A stretch of DNA of 64,000 nt from Methanospirillum stamsii (lineage in GTDB: Archaea; Halobacteriota; Methanomicrobia; Methanomicrobiales; Methanospirillaceae): assembly GCF_046244385.1 (NCBI RefSeq), contig NZ_CP176366.1, positions 2,294,001 through 2,358,000 on the forward strand, given 5' to 3'. Below, piece after piece: positions 1-8,419 of this stretch. Every line of letters starts with the position of its first letter. The first letter of the stretch is position 1. Under the pieces are notes generated by a model that did no database searches, was not told the DNA's origin, and saw only the letters and a program-made list of their open reading frames with translations. The position numbers were made by a program, and so were the translations under genes.

Positions 1-1
1 G

Positions 2-118
2 AATATCTTTGAAGATTTGGTCCGGGATGACTCGGTCAGGAATATCAGGGATAAGATATTCAGAACCGAATCCGGAATCCGGTTACTGGAAGGGATGTAC
101 CCGTTAAAATCCCCCTGA
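2..118 (+). CDS. C-terminal end of an upstream gene (partial)
   Basis: An open frame runs from the window edge to a TGA at 116-118 and encodes the last 38 residues of a protein ending in MYPLKSP. The stretch is charged and soluble-looking (EDLVRDDSVRNIRDK). It is too short to assign to a family, and the start lies outside the window. Confidence 0.5.
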   Translation, partial: NIFEDLVRDDSVRNIRDKIFRTESGIRLLEGMYPLKSP

Positions 119-293
119 TTTATTATCCTCTTTTCTCAATAATCTGTCCGGTTTCAGGGTATAAAACGGGGCAGGATTTTTGTATGTCTCCGCATTTTAT
201 CCGCAGAAAAATACCGATAACCATTATTACACGAATTTTTCCGTTTCCTTCTCTGCCGTGCTATACTGTCTCTATGCTCAATCCAACGATGTA

Positions 294-322
294 TCTAAAT
301 AGTATTGTATTAGTACAATATT
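294..322 (+). promoter_or_regulatory. TATA-like box and palindromic operator of the padR operon
   Basis: A TATA-like stretch (TATCTAAATAG, about 292-302) is followed by an inverted repeat: AGTATTGTA (301-309) and TACAATATT (314-322), eight of nine positions complementary around a 4-nt spacer. The repeat ends two bases before the likely padR start, so it would cover the transcription start of a leaderless mRNA. That is where a PadR dimer could block its own operon. Autoregulation is inferred from family behaviour. Confidence 0.5.
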
Positions 323-324
323 GT

Positions 325-885
325 ATGAGCTCGATCTCGAACATGGAGACGGCCCTCCTGGGGCTTCTCTCTGAAAGACCGATGTATCCGTATGAGATTG
401 AAAAGAATGTATGGGAACATGACATGCGGTACTGGACCGAGATCTCACTCTCATCTATCTACAAAGTTCTGGAAAAACTTGAAAAGAAACTCCTCGTAGA
501 CGTGAACCTGACCGTCACTGATACCAACAAGGTCAAGAAGATCTATTCCATCACCGAAAAAGGAAAAAAGGAACTCAAAGAGAGGATCGTTGAGATCATG
601 TCTGAACTGGAGGTCAGTATTCACCAGATTGATCTGGCTCTTGCAAATCTCAGCATTCTGACGACGGAAGAGGTGAACGAAGTCCTGGGCAAATATCTGA
701 AGTCAATTGATGAACGTATTACCTGCTACAAGGAATTGGAGAAGTATCTTCTTGAACACGAATGTGCGGTAGGAAATCTTGCCCTGTCAAAGAGGAGGCA
801 GTTTCTCATGAAGGCAGAACGGGAATGGGTTATCAGTTTTCTTGATGAGTTCAATACAGAGAGCGGAGAGGAATCAAATGAGTGA
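325..885 (+). CDS. PadR-family transcriptional regulator
   Basis: A 186-residue PadR-like protein. The N-terminal winged helix (about residues 7-85) has the family pattern ALLGLLSERPMYPYEIEK, an SSIYKVLEKLEK recognition region and an IYSITEKGKKEL wing. A helical C-terminal half (about 95-186) is typical of PadR subfamily 2 dimerisation. The frame opens at 184, but homology starts only after MSSISN, so the ATG at 325 (or 343) is preferred. There is no Shine-Dalgarno site and a palindrome lies directly upstream, so the message is probably leaderless. The gene overlaps the UvrA-like gene by 8 nt. PadR proteins often repress adjacent multidrug exporters and respond to their substrates, which fits the three downstream genes. 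Confidence 0.85.
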   Translation: MSSISNMETALLGLLSERPMYPYEIEKNVWEHDMRYWTEISLSSIYKVLEKLEKKLLVDVNLTVTDTNKVKKIYSITEKGKKELKERIVEIMSELEVSIHQIDLALANLSILTTEEVNEVLGKYLKSIDERITCYKELEKYLLEHECAVGNLALSKRRQFLMKAEREWVISFLDEFNTESGEESNE

Positions 886-3157
886 GGACATAAAGCTCTC
901 CGGTGTCAGGGTTCACAACCTGAAAAATATCTCGGTCTCTATCCCGAAGAACCAGATTGTGGTCTTTACCGGAGTATCCGGAAGCGGGAAATCCTCTCTC
1001 GTGTTCGATACCATCGGCCTTGAGGCACGGCGGCAGCTTATTGAGACCTTCAGCACTTTTGAACGCTCTATGCTCCCGAAGATAACCCGGCCGGACGTGG
1101 ATGAGATTGTAAATCTCTCGCCGGTCATCGTCATCGATCAGAAGAGACCAGGCCAGACAATCCGGTCCACGGTCGGAACCATGACCGAACTCTACACCTA
1201 CCTTCGTCTCCTCTATTCCCGGTGCGGAGAGCCGTTCATCGGAGGATCAAACCTCTTTTCGTTCAACAATGCAGAAGGAATGTGCCCTGAATGCAGTGGT
1301 CTTGGACAATTGATGGTCATCGATGAGAATAAGGTGTTTGATTTTTCAAAAAGCGTTGCAGGGGGAGCCATTCTGCATCCCCAGTACAAAAAGGGTGGGT
1401 ACTACTGGTCGTCGCTGATGAAATCAGAACTCTTTGATCCTCATTGTCCAGTGGGAGAACTCTCCGAGAAGGGACGATATAATCTGATGCATCATCCCCA
1501 GACGACTATCCTGGGTGAACGGTTTGGGGAGAAGTACCAGGCACAATATGAAGGAGTACTGAGCAGACTGAAAAAGACCTATATCAACAAAGAAGAGAAT
1601 TCTGATGCATATACCCAGTTCTTCAGGTATGAGATCTGTCCCTCCTGTCATGGTTCACGGCTGAATGAGCAGGCACGTTCGGTCAGAGTTGCTGGAAGAA
1701 CAATCCCTGAACTGATTTACCTGGAGATGCCTGATCTCCTCTCCTGGCTTGATACCCTTGATCACCCGCATGCAGTTCCGATTGCCCGAAAGATGGGACT
1801 CATCATCCAGTATCTTATCGATATCGGCGTCGGATACCTTACTCTTCACCGACCGGTGGCAACCCTCTCCGGTGGTGAGGCACAGCGGGTCAAGATTGCC
1901 AAACAACTTGACTGTACATTGGTAAATCTCGTCTATATCCTTGATGAACCAAGCATCGGACTTCATCCCCGTGATATCCGGAACCTGACCCGGATACTGA
2001 CCGAACTTCGGGACCGGAAGAATACCATCCTTGTCGTGGAGCATGACCCTGAAGTTATTCTCTCATCTGACCACCTGGTCGATATCGGGCCAGGAGCAGG
2101 AATCCACGGGGGTCAGATAACATATAGCGGCCCGGTTAGCGGGATTCATACTTCAGGAACCAAGACGGCAGATTACCTGAACCGTCGGGCGGAAATGGCA
2201 CCCGTAAGAAGGCAGCCAAATGGTGAATTCAGAATTGAGAATGCTATCCTTCATAACCTGAAAACCGTCTCGGTCTCTATCCCGAAAGGAGTCCTGGTCT
2301 GTGTGACCGGAGTTGCCGGGAGTGGGAAAAGTTCCCTCATTCACGGAGTATTCTGCAAAGAACACCCTGATGCAGTCGTCATTGATCAGTCAGCAGTCGG
2401 ACGGAGTTCACGGTCTAATCCGGTGACATACCTGGGAATCTTTGACCAGATAAGGAAAGAGTTTGCCCGGGCAACCGGCACCGAACCATCTCTCTTCAGC
2501 TTCAATTCGAAAGGTGCCTGTCCGAAATGCAAGGGGCTTGGAATCCTGAAGATGGACATGCATTTCCTTGATGATGTCGTGATGGTCTGTGATGAATGTA
2601 GCGGCCTTCGGTACCGTCCGGATGTGCTTGCTCTCCGGTATAAGGGAAAAACGATTTCCGAAATACTAAATGAAACCGTTGGTGAAGCGATTGATTTCTT
2701 TGAGACTCCGGAGATCAGGAGAAAACTTTCAGTCCTCAAATCGGTCGGTCTTGATTACCTCCGGCTGGGCCAGTCGCTCAGTTCACTCTCCGGAGGCGAA
2801 GCACAGCGGTTAAAACTTGCAACCGAGCTTCATAAGAAGGGGAATATCTACGTGATGGATGAACCGACAACCGGGCTTCATATGGCTGATACCGAGCGGC
2901 TGCTTGGAATCATCCATGGTCTTGTGGACACCGGGAATTCGGTCATCGTGATAGAACATAACCTGGACGTTATCTGCCAGGCAGATTATATCATTGATAT
3001 GGGTCCGGAAGGGGGAAGCAGCGGAGGGGAGGTAGTGGCTAGCGGCACTCCGGAGGAGATCATGGCGAATACAGAATCAGTAACCGGCCGGTTCCTGAGC
3101 GAGATATTTGGCACGAATCAGGTGCAGAATTGCAGGGTTAAGGTGACGTATGAGTAA
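878..3157 (+). CDS. UvrA-like excinuclease ATPase paralogue (DrrC-like)
   Basis: A 759-residue tandem ABC ATPase of the UvrA family, about 200 residues shorter than standard UvrA (about 940). Walker A motifs are GVSGSGKSS (residues 32-40) and GVAGSGKSS in the second half. The signature LSGGEAQR occurs twice, with Walker B ILDEPSIGLHP and VMDEPTTGLHM. CxxC pairs of UvrA-type zinc modules are present (CPECSGLG, CPSCHGSR, CPKCKGLG, CDECSGLR). The missing length falls in the first half, where UvrA binds UvrB and DNA. Start ATG 878 has GGAGAGG upstream; a start at 842 would extend into padR. No uvrB or uvrC lies nearby. Short UvrA paralogues next to drug exporters, such as DrrC of Streptomyces, confer resistance to DNA-intercalating drugs; that role is inferred here. 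Confidence 0.85.
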   Translation: MSEDIKLSGVRVHNLKNISVSIPKNQIVVFTGVSGSGKSSLVFDTIGLEARRQLIETFSTFERSMLPKITRPDVDEIVNLSPVIVIDQKRPGQTIRSTVGTMTELYTYLRLLYSRCGEPFIGGSNLFSFNNAEGMCPECSGLGQLMVIDENKVFDFSKSVAGGAILHPQYKKGGYYWSSLMKSELFDPHCPVGELSEKGRYNLMHHPQTTILGERFGEKYQAQYEGVLSRLKKTYINKEENSDAYTQFFRYEICPSCHGSRLNEQARSVRVAGRTIPELIYLEMPDLLSWLDTLDHPHAVPIARKMGLIIQYLIDIGVGYLTLHRPVATLSGGEAQRVKIAKQLDCTLVNLVYILDEPSIGLHPRDIRNLTRILTELRDRKNTILVVEHDPEVILSSDHLVDIGPGAGIHGGQITYSGPVSGIHTSGTKTADYLNRRAEMAPVRRQPNGEFRIENAILHNLKTVSVSIPKGVLVCVTGVAGSGKSSLIHGVFCKEHPDAVVIDQSAVGRSSRSNPVTYLGIFDQIRKEFARATGTEPSLFSFNSKGACPKCKGLGILKMDMHFLDDVVMVCDECSGLRYRPDVLALRYKGKTISEILNETVGEAIDFFETPEIRRKLSVLKSVGLDYLRLGQSLSSLSGGEAQRLKLATELHKKGNIYVMDEPTTGLHMADTERLLGIIHGLVDTGNSVIVIEHNLDVICQADYIIDMGPEGGSSGGEVVASGTPEEIMANTESVTGRFLSEIFGTNQVQNCRVKVTYE

Positions 3158-4091
3158 TTCAGTAATACTGGATGTATCCAATTTTTCATATGCGTATGGT
3201 GATGTACAGGCGGTAAATAATGTCTCATTCACGGTAAAGAGAGGGGAATTCTTCTCTTTTCTCGGGCCAAACGGTGCCGGAAAGACGACGGTGATAAATA
3301 CCCTTATCACACTTCTTCCGATGCAAAAAGGAACGGTCACCGTTGCAGGATATGATCTCCGAACTGACCGGGTCAAAGTCAGGGAGTCTATCGGGATTGT
3401 ATTCCAGCAGATAACGCTTGACAAGGACATGACGGTCAGGGAAACACTTGACTTTCACGGGGATATCTACCAGATGAACCGGGATAATAAGATGAAGCGG
3501 ATTTCAGAGCTTCTGGCCCTGGTGGAGCTTGAGGAGAAGGCCGATGCACTTGTCAGCACCCTGTCCGGCGGAATGAAACGCAGACTTGAGATCGCCCGTG
3601 GTCTGATGACACGGCCGCAGATTCTCTTTCTTGATGAACCGACCATCGGACTTGATCCTCAGACGAGACAGAAGACCTGGGAGTATCTCAGAATGGTAAA
3701 CCAGGAAGGAACCACCATTTTCATGACGACCCATTACATGGATGAGGCAGATATCCTCTCCGATTCGATTGCACTCATCGATCATGGAGAGATCATAAAG
3801 AGGGGGACCCCGGATGAACTCAAATCCGGCCTTGGAAAAGATATCATCTATCTTGAAACCAGTGATAACAACTCCGTATCTACCCGGATTCGTGAGATCC
3901 CCGGGATAACTGGGATTCAGCCCTGTGACGGGAAGCTGCTCATCTTCTCCGGAAACGACGGGGCATTGGTGCTTCCCGGTATCATCAGGGCTGCGGATGA
4001 ACAGGGTATCACCGTGAGGTCGGTCAGTCTGAAAAAACCTACGATGGATGATGTCTTCATGCACTACACCGGAACGGAGATCCGGGACTAA
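3150..4091 (+). CDS. ABC transporter ATP-binding protein, drug-export type (DrrA-like)
   Basis: A 313-residue ATPase subunit. It has Walker A GPNGAGKT (about residues 39-46), Q-loop IVFQQ, signature LSGGMKRR, Walker B LFLDEPTIGLDP and switch histidine MTTHYMDEAD. The roughly 90-residue C-terminal extension (DELKSGLGKDIIYLET... to the end) is the DrrA/CcmA-type regulatory tail. The ATG overlaps the UvrA-like gene by 8 nt and follows the ribosome site AAGGTGA. Together with the downstream permease it should form an ABC-2 exporter in the cytoplasmic membrane that expels a lipophilic compound. The substrate cannot be read from sequence. Confidence 0.9.
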   Translation: MSNSVILDVSNFSYAYGDVQAVNNVSFTVKRGEFFSFLGPNGAGKTTVINTLITLLPMQKGTVTVAGYDLRTDRVKVRESIGIVFQQITLDKDMTVRETLDFHGDIYQMNRDNKMKRISELLALVELEEKADALVSTLSGGMKRRLEIARGLMTRPQILFLDEPTIGLDPQTRQKTWEYLRMVNQEGTTIFMTTHYMDEADILSDSIALIDHGEIIKRGTPDELKSGLGKDIIYLETSDNNSVSTRIREIPGITGIQPCDGKLLIFSGNDGALVLPGIIRAADEQGITVRSVSLKKPTMDDVFMHYTGTEIRD

Positions 4092-4102
4092 AGGTGAACT
4101 AT

Positions 4103-4939
4103 ATGGTTTTTGGATTTATAGCGGTATTCAAACGGGATATTCGAAGGTACGTCAGATTCAAGGATCAACTCTTCACCTCGATGCTTCATCCCATCCTCTG
4201 GCTTGCTCTCTTCGGTCTTGGGATGGCAGGAAATTTTGAACGTATTCTCGGTGGTGGTTCTGCACCGGCAGGGATGATATCCTATGATTACCTGACCTTC
4301 ATGTGTCCGGGGATGATTGCTGCAACCGTCCTCTTTGCTAACCTGTACGGGGGATTTTCAGTGCTCTTTGACAAGAATTGGGGGATCTTACGGGAGATCA
4401 TGGCAAGTCCGATGCCAAGGCGGGATCTGATCATCGGGATATCTCTCTCCTCTGTCACGAAGTCACTGATTCAGACGGTTATCATCATCGTCTTTGGAAT
4501 AGTCCTTGGTGTGACCTTCTTTTCCGGAGAGACCGGTATTGGGATTCTTATCTCACTGATTGGAATGGTCCTCTTTGTTGCTGTCTTTTCAGCAGCAGTG
4601 CTCTGTATATCACTCTATGTTGCATTTAAAACATCATCACCGGAAGGGTACCAGGGAGTCACGACGATCCTCTCCATGCCAGTGTTCTTTGCGTCAAATG
4701 CTCTCTATCCATCGGCCGGACTTCCTTCGGTCCTGCAGGAGATTGCTCTTATAAATCCGTTGACCCATCTTTCCAATGGTCTTCGATACTTCTCGATGGG
4801 CGATCATTTCAGTGCTCTCGGGCTGGAATTTCTCTTCAGCAGCACCGAGATTCTGATATCGTTCATCTATCTTCTGGTATTTGCACTGGTGACGTTCTAT
4901 TTCGCTCTCCGGGCAGTTGAGCAGTCGGTTATTACCTGA
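4103..4939 (+). CDS. ABC-2 type exporter permease (DrrB-like)
   Basis: A 278-residue integral membrane protein with about six hydrophobic segments and the ABC-2 family pattern: an N-terminal amphipathic helix, LTFMCPGMIAATVLFANLYGGFSVL, GILREIMASPMPRRDLIIG and INPLTHLSNGLRY. The ATG at 4103 is preferred because AGGTGA sits 5 nt upstream; a GTG at 4094 overlaps that ribosome site and is less likely. It starts 11 nt after the ATPase stop and is the last gene of the padR operon. It forms the membrane channel partner of the ATPase encoded at 3150. Confidence 0.88.
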   Translation: MVFGFIAVFKRDIRRYVRFKDQLFTSMLHPILWLALFGLGMAGNFERILGGGSAPAGMISYDYLTFMCPGMIAATVLFANLYGGFSVLFDKNWGILREIMASPMPRRDLIIGISLSSVTKSLIQTVIIIVFGIVLGVTFFSGETGIGILISLIGMVLFVAVFSAAVLCISLYVAFKTSSPEGYQGVTTILSMPVFFASNALYPSAGLPSVLQEIALINPLTHLSNGLRYFSMGDHFSALGLEFLFSSTEILISFIYLLVFALVTFYFALRAVEQSVIT

Positions 4940-5076
4940 ACCCTGCTTAACTCATTTCAGAGTCTCTTCACTGATGAGTTCAGAATCATTCTGACCGAAA
5001 TACAGAAAAAAATTGAATAACATATACTCCTGATAGTAACATACATCCATGCCGGACATGAAGGATTATTAATAAG

Positions 5077-6246
5077 ATGATACCTGACAATCTTCTCTCT
5101 CAAATTTCTCTTGGTGAAGACAGTAATCATCAGTTCAAACAAAATATCACCAATGCAGATTCCTTGGCATCTGAGATGGCAGCATTTGCAAATGCTGACG
5201 GAGGTGTCATCTACATCGGGGTCAGCGATGATGGTTCAATTCCCGGGCTCTGTTTTTCAGATGTTACCCGGATAAATCAGATAATCAGCAATGCAGCCTC
5301 CCAGCATATTAAAAGTCCTTTGACGGTAAAAACAGAGAATATCCCTGTCGGCAATAACCGGATAGTCATCGCTCTTACTATTCCCAAAGGGCAGGATAAA
5401 CCATATTTTGATAGAAATGGAGTTATCTGGTTTAAGACTGGTGCAGACAAGCGAAAGATCAATTCACGAGAAGAACTCTGCCGTCTTTTTCAGAGTGTTG
5501 ATAGATTCCATGCTGATGAGCTCCCCACCAAGACAGGAATTGATAAACTAGACAAACTCCGATTCCGGGATTTTCTTCAAAAAACCTTTGATATTCCCCT
5601 TCCGGAAGATCCTGATGAACTCCGGATACTACTCCAGAATATGAACCTTGCAACCGAAGAAGGTGTGCTTAATCTTGCAGGAGTCCTCCTCTTCACCGAA
5701 CACCCGGAATGGATAAAACCCCAGTTTATTGTAAAGTCGGTAAGATACCCCGGAAATACCATTCATGTCAGTGAATACATCGATACTGAAGACTTTTCCG
5801 GCCCGCTCAAGAGGATTTTTGACGATGCAATGGCCTTTATTATGCGCAATCTTCATAAGATTCAGGCTGGAAGAGGTGTTAATACTCCGGGAATACCTGA
5901 AATCCCTCCCGTTGTGTTTGAAGAACTATTGGTGAATGCTCTTGTGCACCGGGATTATCTGATAAGTGCCCCTATCCGGATTTTTATCTTTGACAACCGG
6001 ATTGAGATAATCAGTCCTGGCAACCTCCCGAATAATCTCACCGTTGAGAAGATCCGTAAAGGGAACTCAAACATCAGAAACCCGGTTCTGGTCTCATTTA
6101 TTGCGAAAGGACTACTCCCCTACCGTGGTCTTGGTTCAGGTATCAGGAGAGCAGTTGAGATATGGTCAGATATCGATCTCATAGATGATCGGGAAGGATG
6201 CCTTTTCACCGCTGTTATTTATAGAAAAGAAATAATTGCAGGTTAA
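5077..6246 (+). CDS. AlbA_2/Schlafen-like ATP-binding transcriptional regulator
   Basis: A 389-residue soluble protein. The N-terminal AlbA_2 (Schlafen-type, formerly AAA_4) domain, about residues 10-130, shows the hallmark ED-N-FK start and AAFANADGGVIYIGVSDDG. The C-terminal part (about 280-385) is the HATPase_c_4-like module common in this family, with FEELLVNALVHRDY, IISPGNLPNN and GLGSGIRRAVE. Such proteins are widespread in archaea and bacteria as putative DNA-binding regulators, and in a few cases are linked to phage defence. It stands alone: 137 nt downstream of the exporter operon and convergent with the Cache lipoprotein. Its regulon is unknown. Confidence 0.85.
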   Translation: MIPDNLLSQISLGEDSNHQFKQNITNADSLASEMAAFANADGGVIYIGVSDDGSIPGLCFSDVTRINQIISNAASQHIKSPLTVKTENIPVGNNRIVIALTIPKGQDKPYFDRNGVIWFKTGADKRKINSREELCRLFQSVDRFHADELPTKTGIDKLDKLRFRDFLQKTFDIPLPEDPDELRILLQNMNLATEEGVLNLAGVLLFTEHPEWIKPQFIVKSVRYPGNTIHVSEYIDTEDFSGPLKRIFDDAMAFIMRNLHKIQAGRGVNTPGIPEIPPVVFEELLVNALVHRDYLISAPIRIFIFDNRIEIISPGNLPNNLTVEKIRKGNSNIRNPVLVSFIAKGLLPYRGLGSGIRRAVEIWSDIDLIDDREGCLFTAVIYRKEIIAG

Positions 6247-6271
6247 ATTAAAAAACCGCGGTTTAAAAAAA

Positions 6272-7951
6272 TTATTGAAAATTTGTCCCGGTGTATATCC
6301 CGGACCCCACAAACCAGTCATTACCTGCCGGGAGTATATAACAGAGTTTAAGTTCATTTTCTCCGGTATCCGGATTATAATAAACTACATAGACAAACCC
6401 GCCTCCCTGTTTTACTGCATCAATCTCCTGGTAAATGATATGTGCTCCATACTGGTCGGTATAGTCCATCCGGGTTGTGCCGATTAACTCCGGCTGGAAC
6501 GGAAGTGCAAGGGTTGTTCCGTTATAATCATAGGCAAAGATATACTCTCCCCCGTTTGCATAGGGCTGATCCAGGTTATTAAAATCATCGAGTGCCTGTT
6601 CTTTTCCAACCTTTTCTGCATGGCTGACTGCCTGTTTTACCCGGGCAACCAGGACGTTTATCTCTTCAGGATCTAATTCTGCCTCAATCCAGGGAAGATA
6701 AATTCCGGAGCCGATAAACCAGTCGTCATCTACTGGTTTTACAAAAACCAGTTTCAGTTGGTACTGATAGTCGTTATTCGGGTTTGGATATACATAATAG
6801 AGGTAATCTCCGCCCCGTTGTGCTGCACCCTTAATTCCGGAAAAGATGGATAATCCGTTTATGTCGGTGAGATCCATTCGGTTCTTTCCAACAATGCCCT
6901 GTTGATAGGGAAGGGCCAGAGTGGTTCCATCGTTTGCGTATCCAAAGATGTACAGATCTTCTTTCACGAATGGTCCGGAGAGGTTGTTAAAAACATCACA
7001 TGCCTCTTGCTTTCCGGTAGACTTTGCAAATACTGTTGCATCCTCAACAAATGTAGTCAACCCGGCAATGCTGGCATTGACATCTCCGGTTTGTTCATTA
7101 GGAGTACCGGATTCATCAGCAGATCCATTGATATCCCGCACAACGCCGATTCTCCATTCCTGGTTATCAAGAGTAAGGGTGTTCCACACAGCCTGTCTTT
7201 CTGTCTGTTTGTTCCAGAACCGGTTCCAGAATGAATATTCAATCGTTCCCTCCGGGTTGTCAATCACGGCCCGGGAAACATTTCTCATCTCCGGAGTGTC
7301 GTACAGGGGGTCTGTCAGGACATTTTTACCGGTTTCGACCTCGCTCGTTTCGTAAACGGTTACTCCGTCCGTCTGCAGGATAAAGACCTCGTATCCGGTC
7401 TGCTCGGTAAACGGTGAGATTATCGGATGGAAAAATTCCTCAGGACGGATGGTAACATCGGTATATCCAAGGTATTCCTCACCGGAAAAAATAGGATAAC
7501 TGATGGATATCCCGTAAAATCCTTCTTCGAGATAGAAGATATTACTGACTACCGGACTTTGCTTTTCTGTTGCAAACATTGTCTCATTCTGGTATGAGAG
7601 GTCGGTTCCGATAAGACTGGCATACTGCTCCGGAGCGGCTGTCGTAACCACGTTCTCCGGAGAGATTATCAGGGATGAATGGCTGTAGGTTATGTTATCA
7701 AGTTTTAAAGAAAGGGCCCTCGCAGCTTCATCTCCGGATGTTCCTGTGCTGACCAGAGCATCTGCACTCAGACGGTTTTCTTCACGAACCTCGTTTAGCA
7801 TCTGCAAGATCTGTTCTGTTATGGTGTCAAGAGCAGGTTTCATCTCATCTGGTGAAGGTTTGTCAAAAAGCGATTCGTTAGTCAATTCTTCTCCACATCC
7901 CGGGTAGAAAAGAAACATTATTAGTATCAGCAGGATACACCTGGTATTCAT
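6272..7951 (-). CDS. Secreted lipoprotein with three Cache sensor domains
   Basis: A 559-residue lipoprotein. MNTRCILLILIMFLFYPGC is a signal peptide with the lipobox cysteine at residue 19, which decides the start (an upstream ATG at 7984 would bury it). After a helical stalk comes a double-Cache-like ligand domain (about 60-300, with YLEEGFYGISISYPIFSGEEYLGYTDVTI). Two tandem single-Cache-2 domains follow (about 315-430 and 440-555). Each has a helix ending in FNNL, YIFGYANDGTTLALP or YIFAYDYNGTTLALP, and a WFIGSGIY or WFVGSGIY terminus. There is no transmembrane or output domain, so it can only bind ligand outside the cell and must act through a partner. The histidine kinase encoded divergently next door is the obvious candidate (inference). 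Confidence 0.85.
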   Translation of the reverse strand: MNTRCILLILIMFLFYPGCGEELTNESLFDKPSPDEMKPALDTITEQILQMLNEVREENRLSADALVSTGTSGDEAARALSLKLDNITYSHSSLIISPENVVTTAAPEQYASLIGTDLSYQNETMFATEKQSPVVSNIFYLEEGFYGISISYPIFSGEEYLGYTDVTIRPEEFFHPIISPFTEQTGYEVFILQTDGVTVYETSEVETGKNVLTDPLYDTPEMRNVSRAVIDNPEGTIEYSFWNRFWNKQTERQAVWNTLTLDNQEWRIGVVRDINGSADESGTPNEQTGDVNASIAGLTTFVEDATVFAKSTGKQEACDVFNNLSGPFVKEDLYIFGYANDGTTLALPYQQGIVGKNRMDLTDINGLSIFSGIKGAAQRGGDYLYYVYPNPNNDYQYQLKLVFVKPVDDDWFIGSGIYLPWIEAELDPEEINVLVARVKQAVSHAEKVGKEQALDDFNNLDQPYANGGEYIFAYDYNGTTLALPFQPELIGTTRMDYTDQYGAHIIYQEIDAVKQGGGFVYVVYYNPDTGENELKLCYILPAGNDWFVGSGIYTGTNFQ

Positions 7952-8419
7952 AATTACGCATTTTTTTGTGAATGCAATAAACATGTCGGTTAACGGGTAT
8001 GAATGACAAAATCATCAAACAGAATAACAGTATGGCAGCTGGTTCCCATTTCACTGATGGGATATTCACATAGAGAGAATGTTGGAACCCGTACAACATC
8101 GGGGAATAATACCAGTTTTGGTTTGATGTACGTATCTCCCCGTTACTACAAGGAATTGACAGAGTTCTCATTTGGCTGGATTATTGTGAAATCTCACTTG
8201 GTGTATAATACAACCCGGCATTCTGATGGCATGCCGAAAAATATGAATAATATATTTTTGTAGGATCCAGTTTTATCTAAAAAAAATTTAAAAGAAATTC
8301 AGGGGAATTAGGATTTTATAAATAATTTGATATATTCTATACCTAAATTAAAAATAAAAACATATATTAATTAGATATCAGAACAAAAATGAAGCTATAA
8401 ATGGGTATTGCAAATATTA
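7952..8419. promoter_or_regulatory. Divergent intergenic region between Cache lipoprotein and histidine kinase
   Basis: This 468-nt region holds no convincing gene; the open frames inside it have no recognisable family. AT-rich TATA-like boxes lie before the kinase: TTTATAAATA at 8315-8324 and CTATAAAT at about 8394-8401. The latter is about 20 nt from the kinase ATG and would give a leaderless transcript. Confidence 0.35.

Noticed and set aside
184..324. Upstream extension of the PadR frame as coding
   Set aside because: It lacks similarity to PadR proteins and overlaps the TATA-like box and palindrome; the family homology begins just after 325.
7878..8263. Overlapping open frames on both strands in the kinase-lipoprotein spacer
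   Set aside because: Neither product resembles a known family, and the minus-strand one overlaps the signal-peptide region of the lipoprotein gene in another frame.
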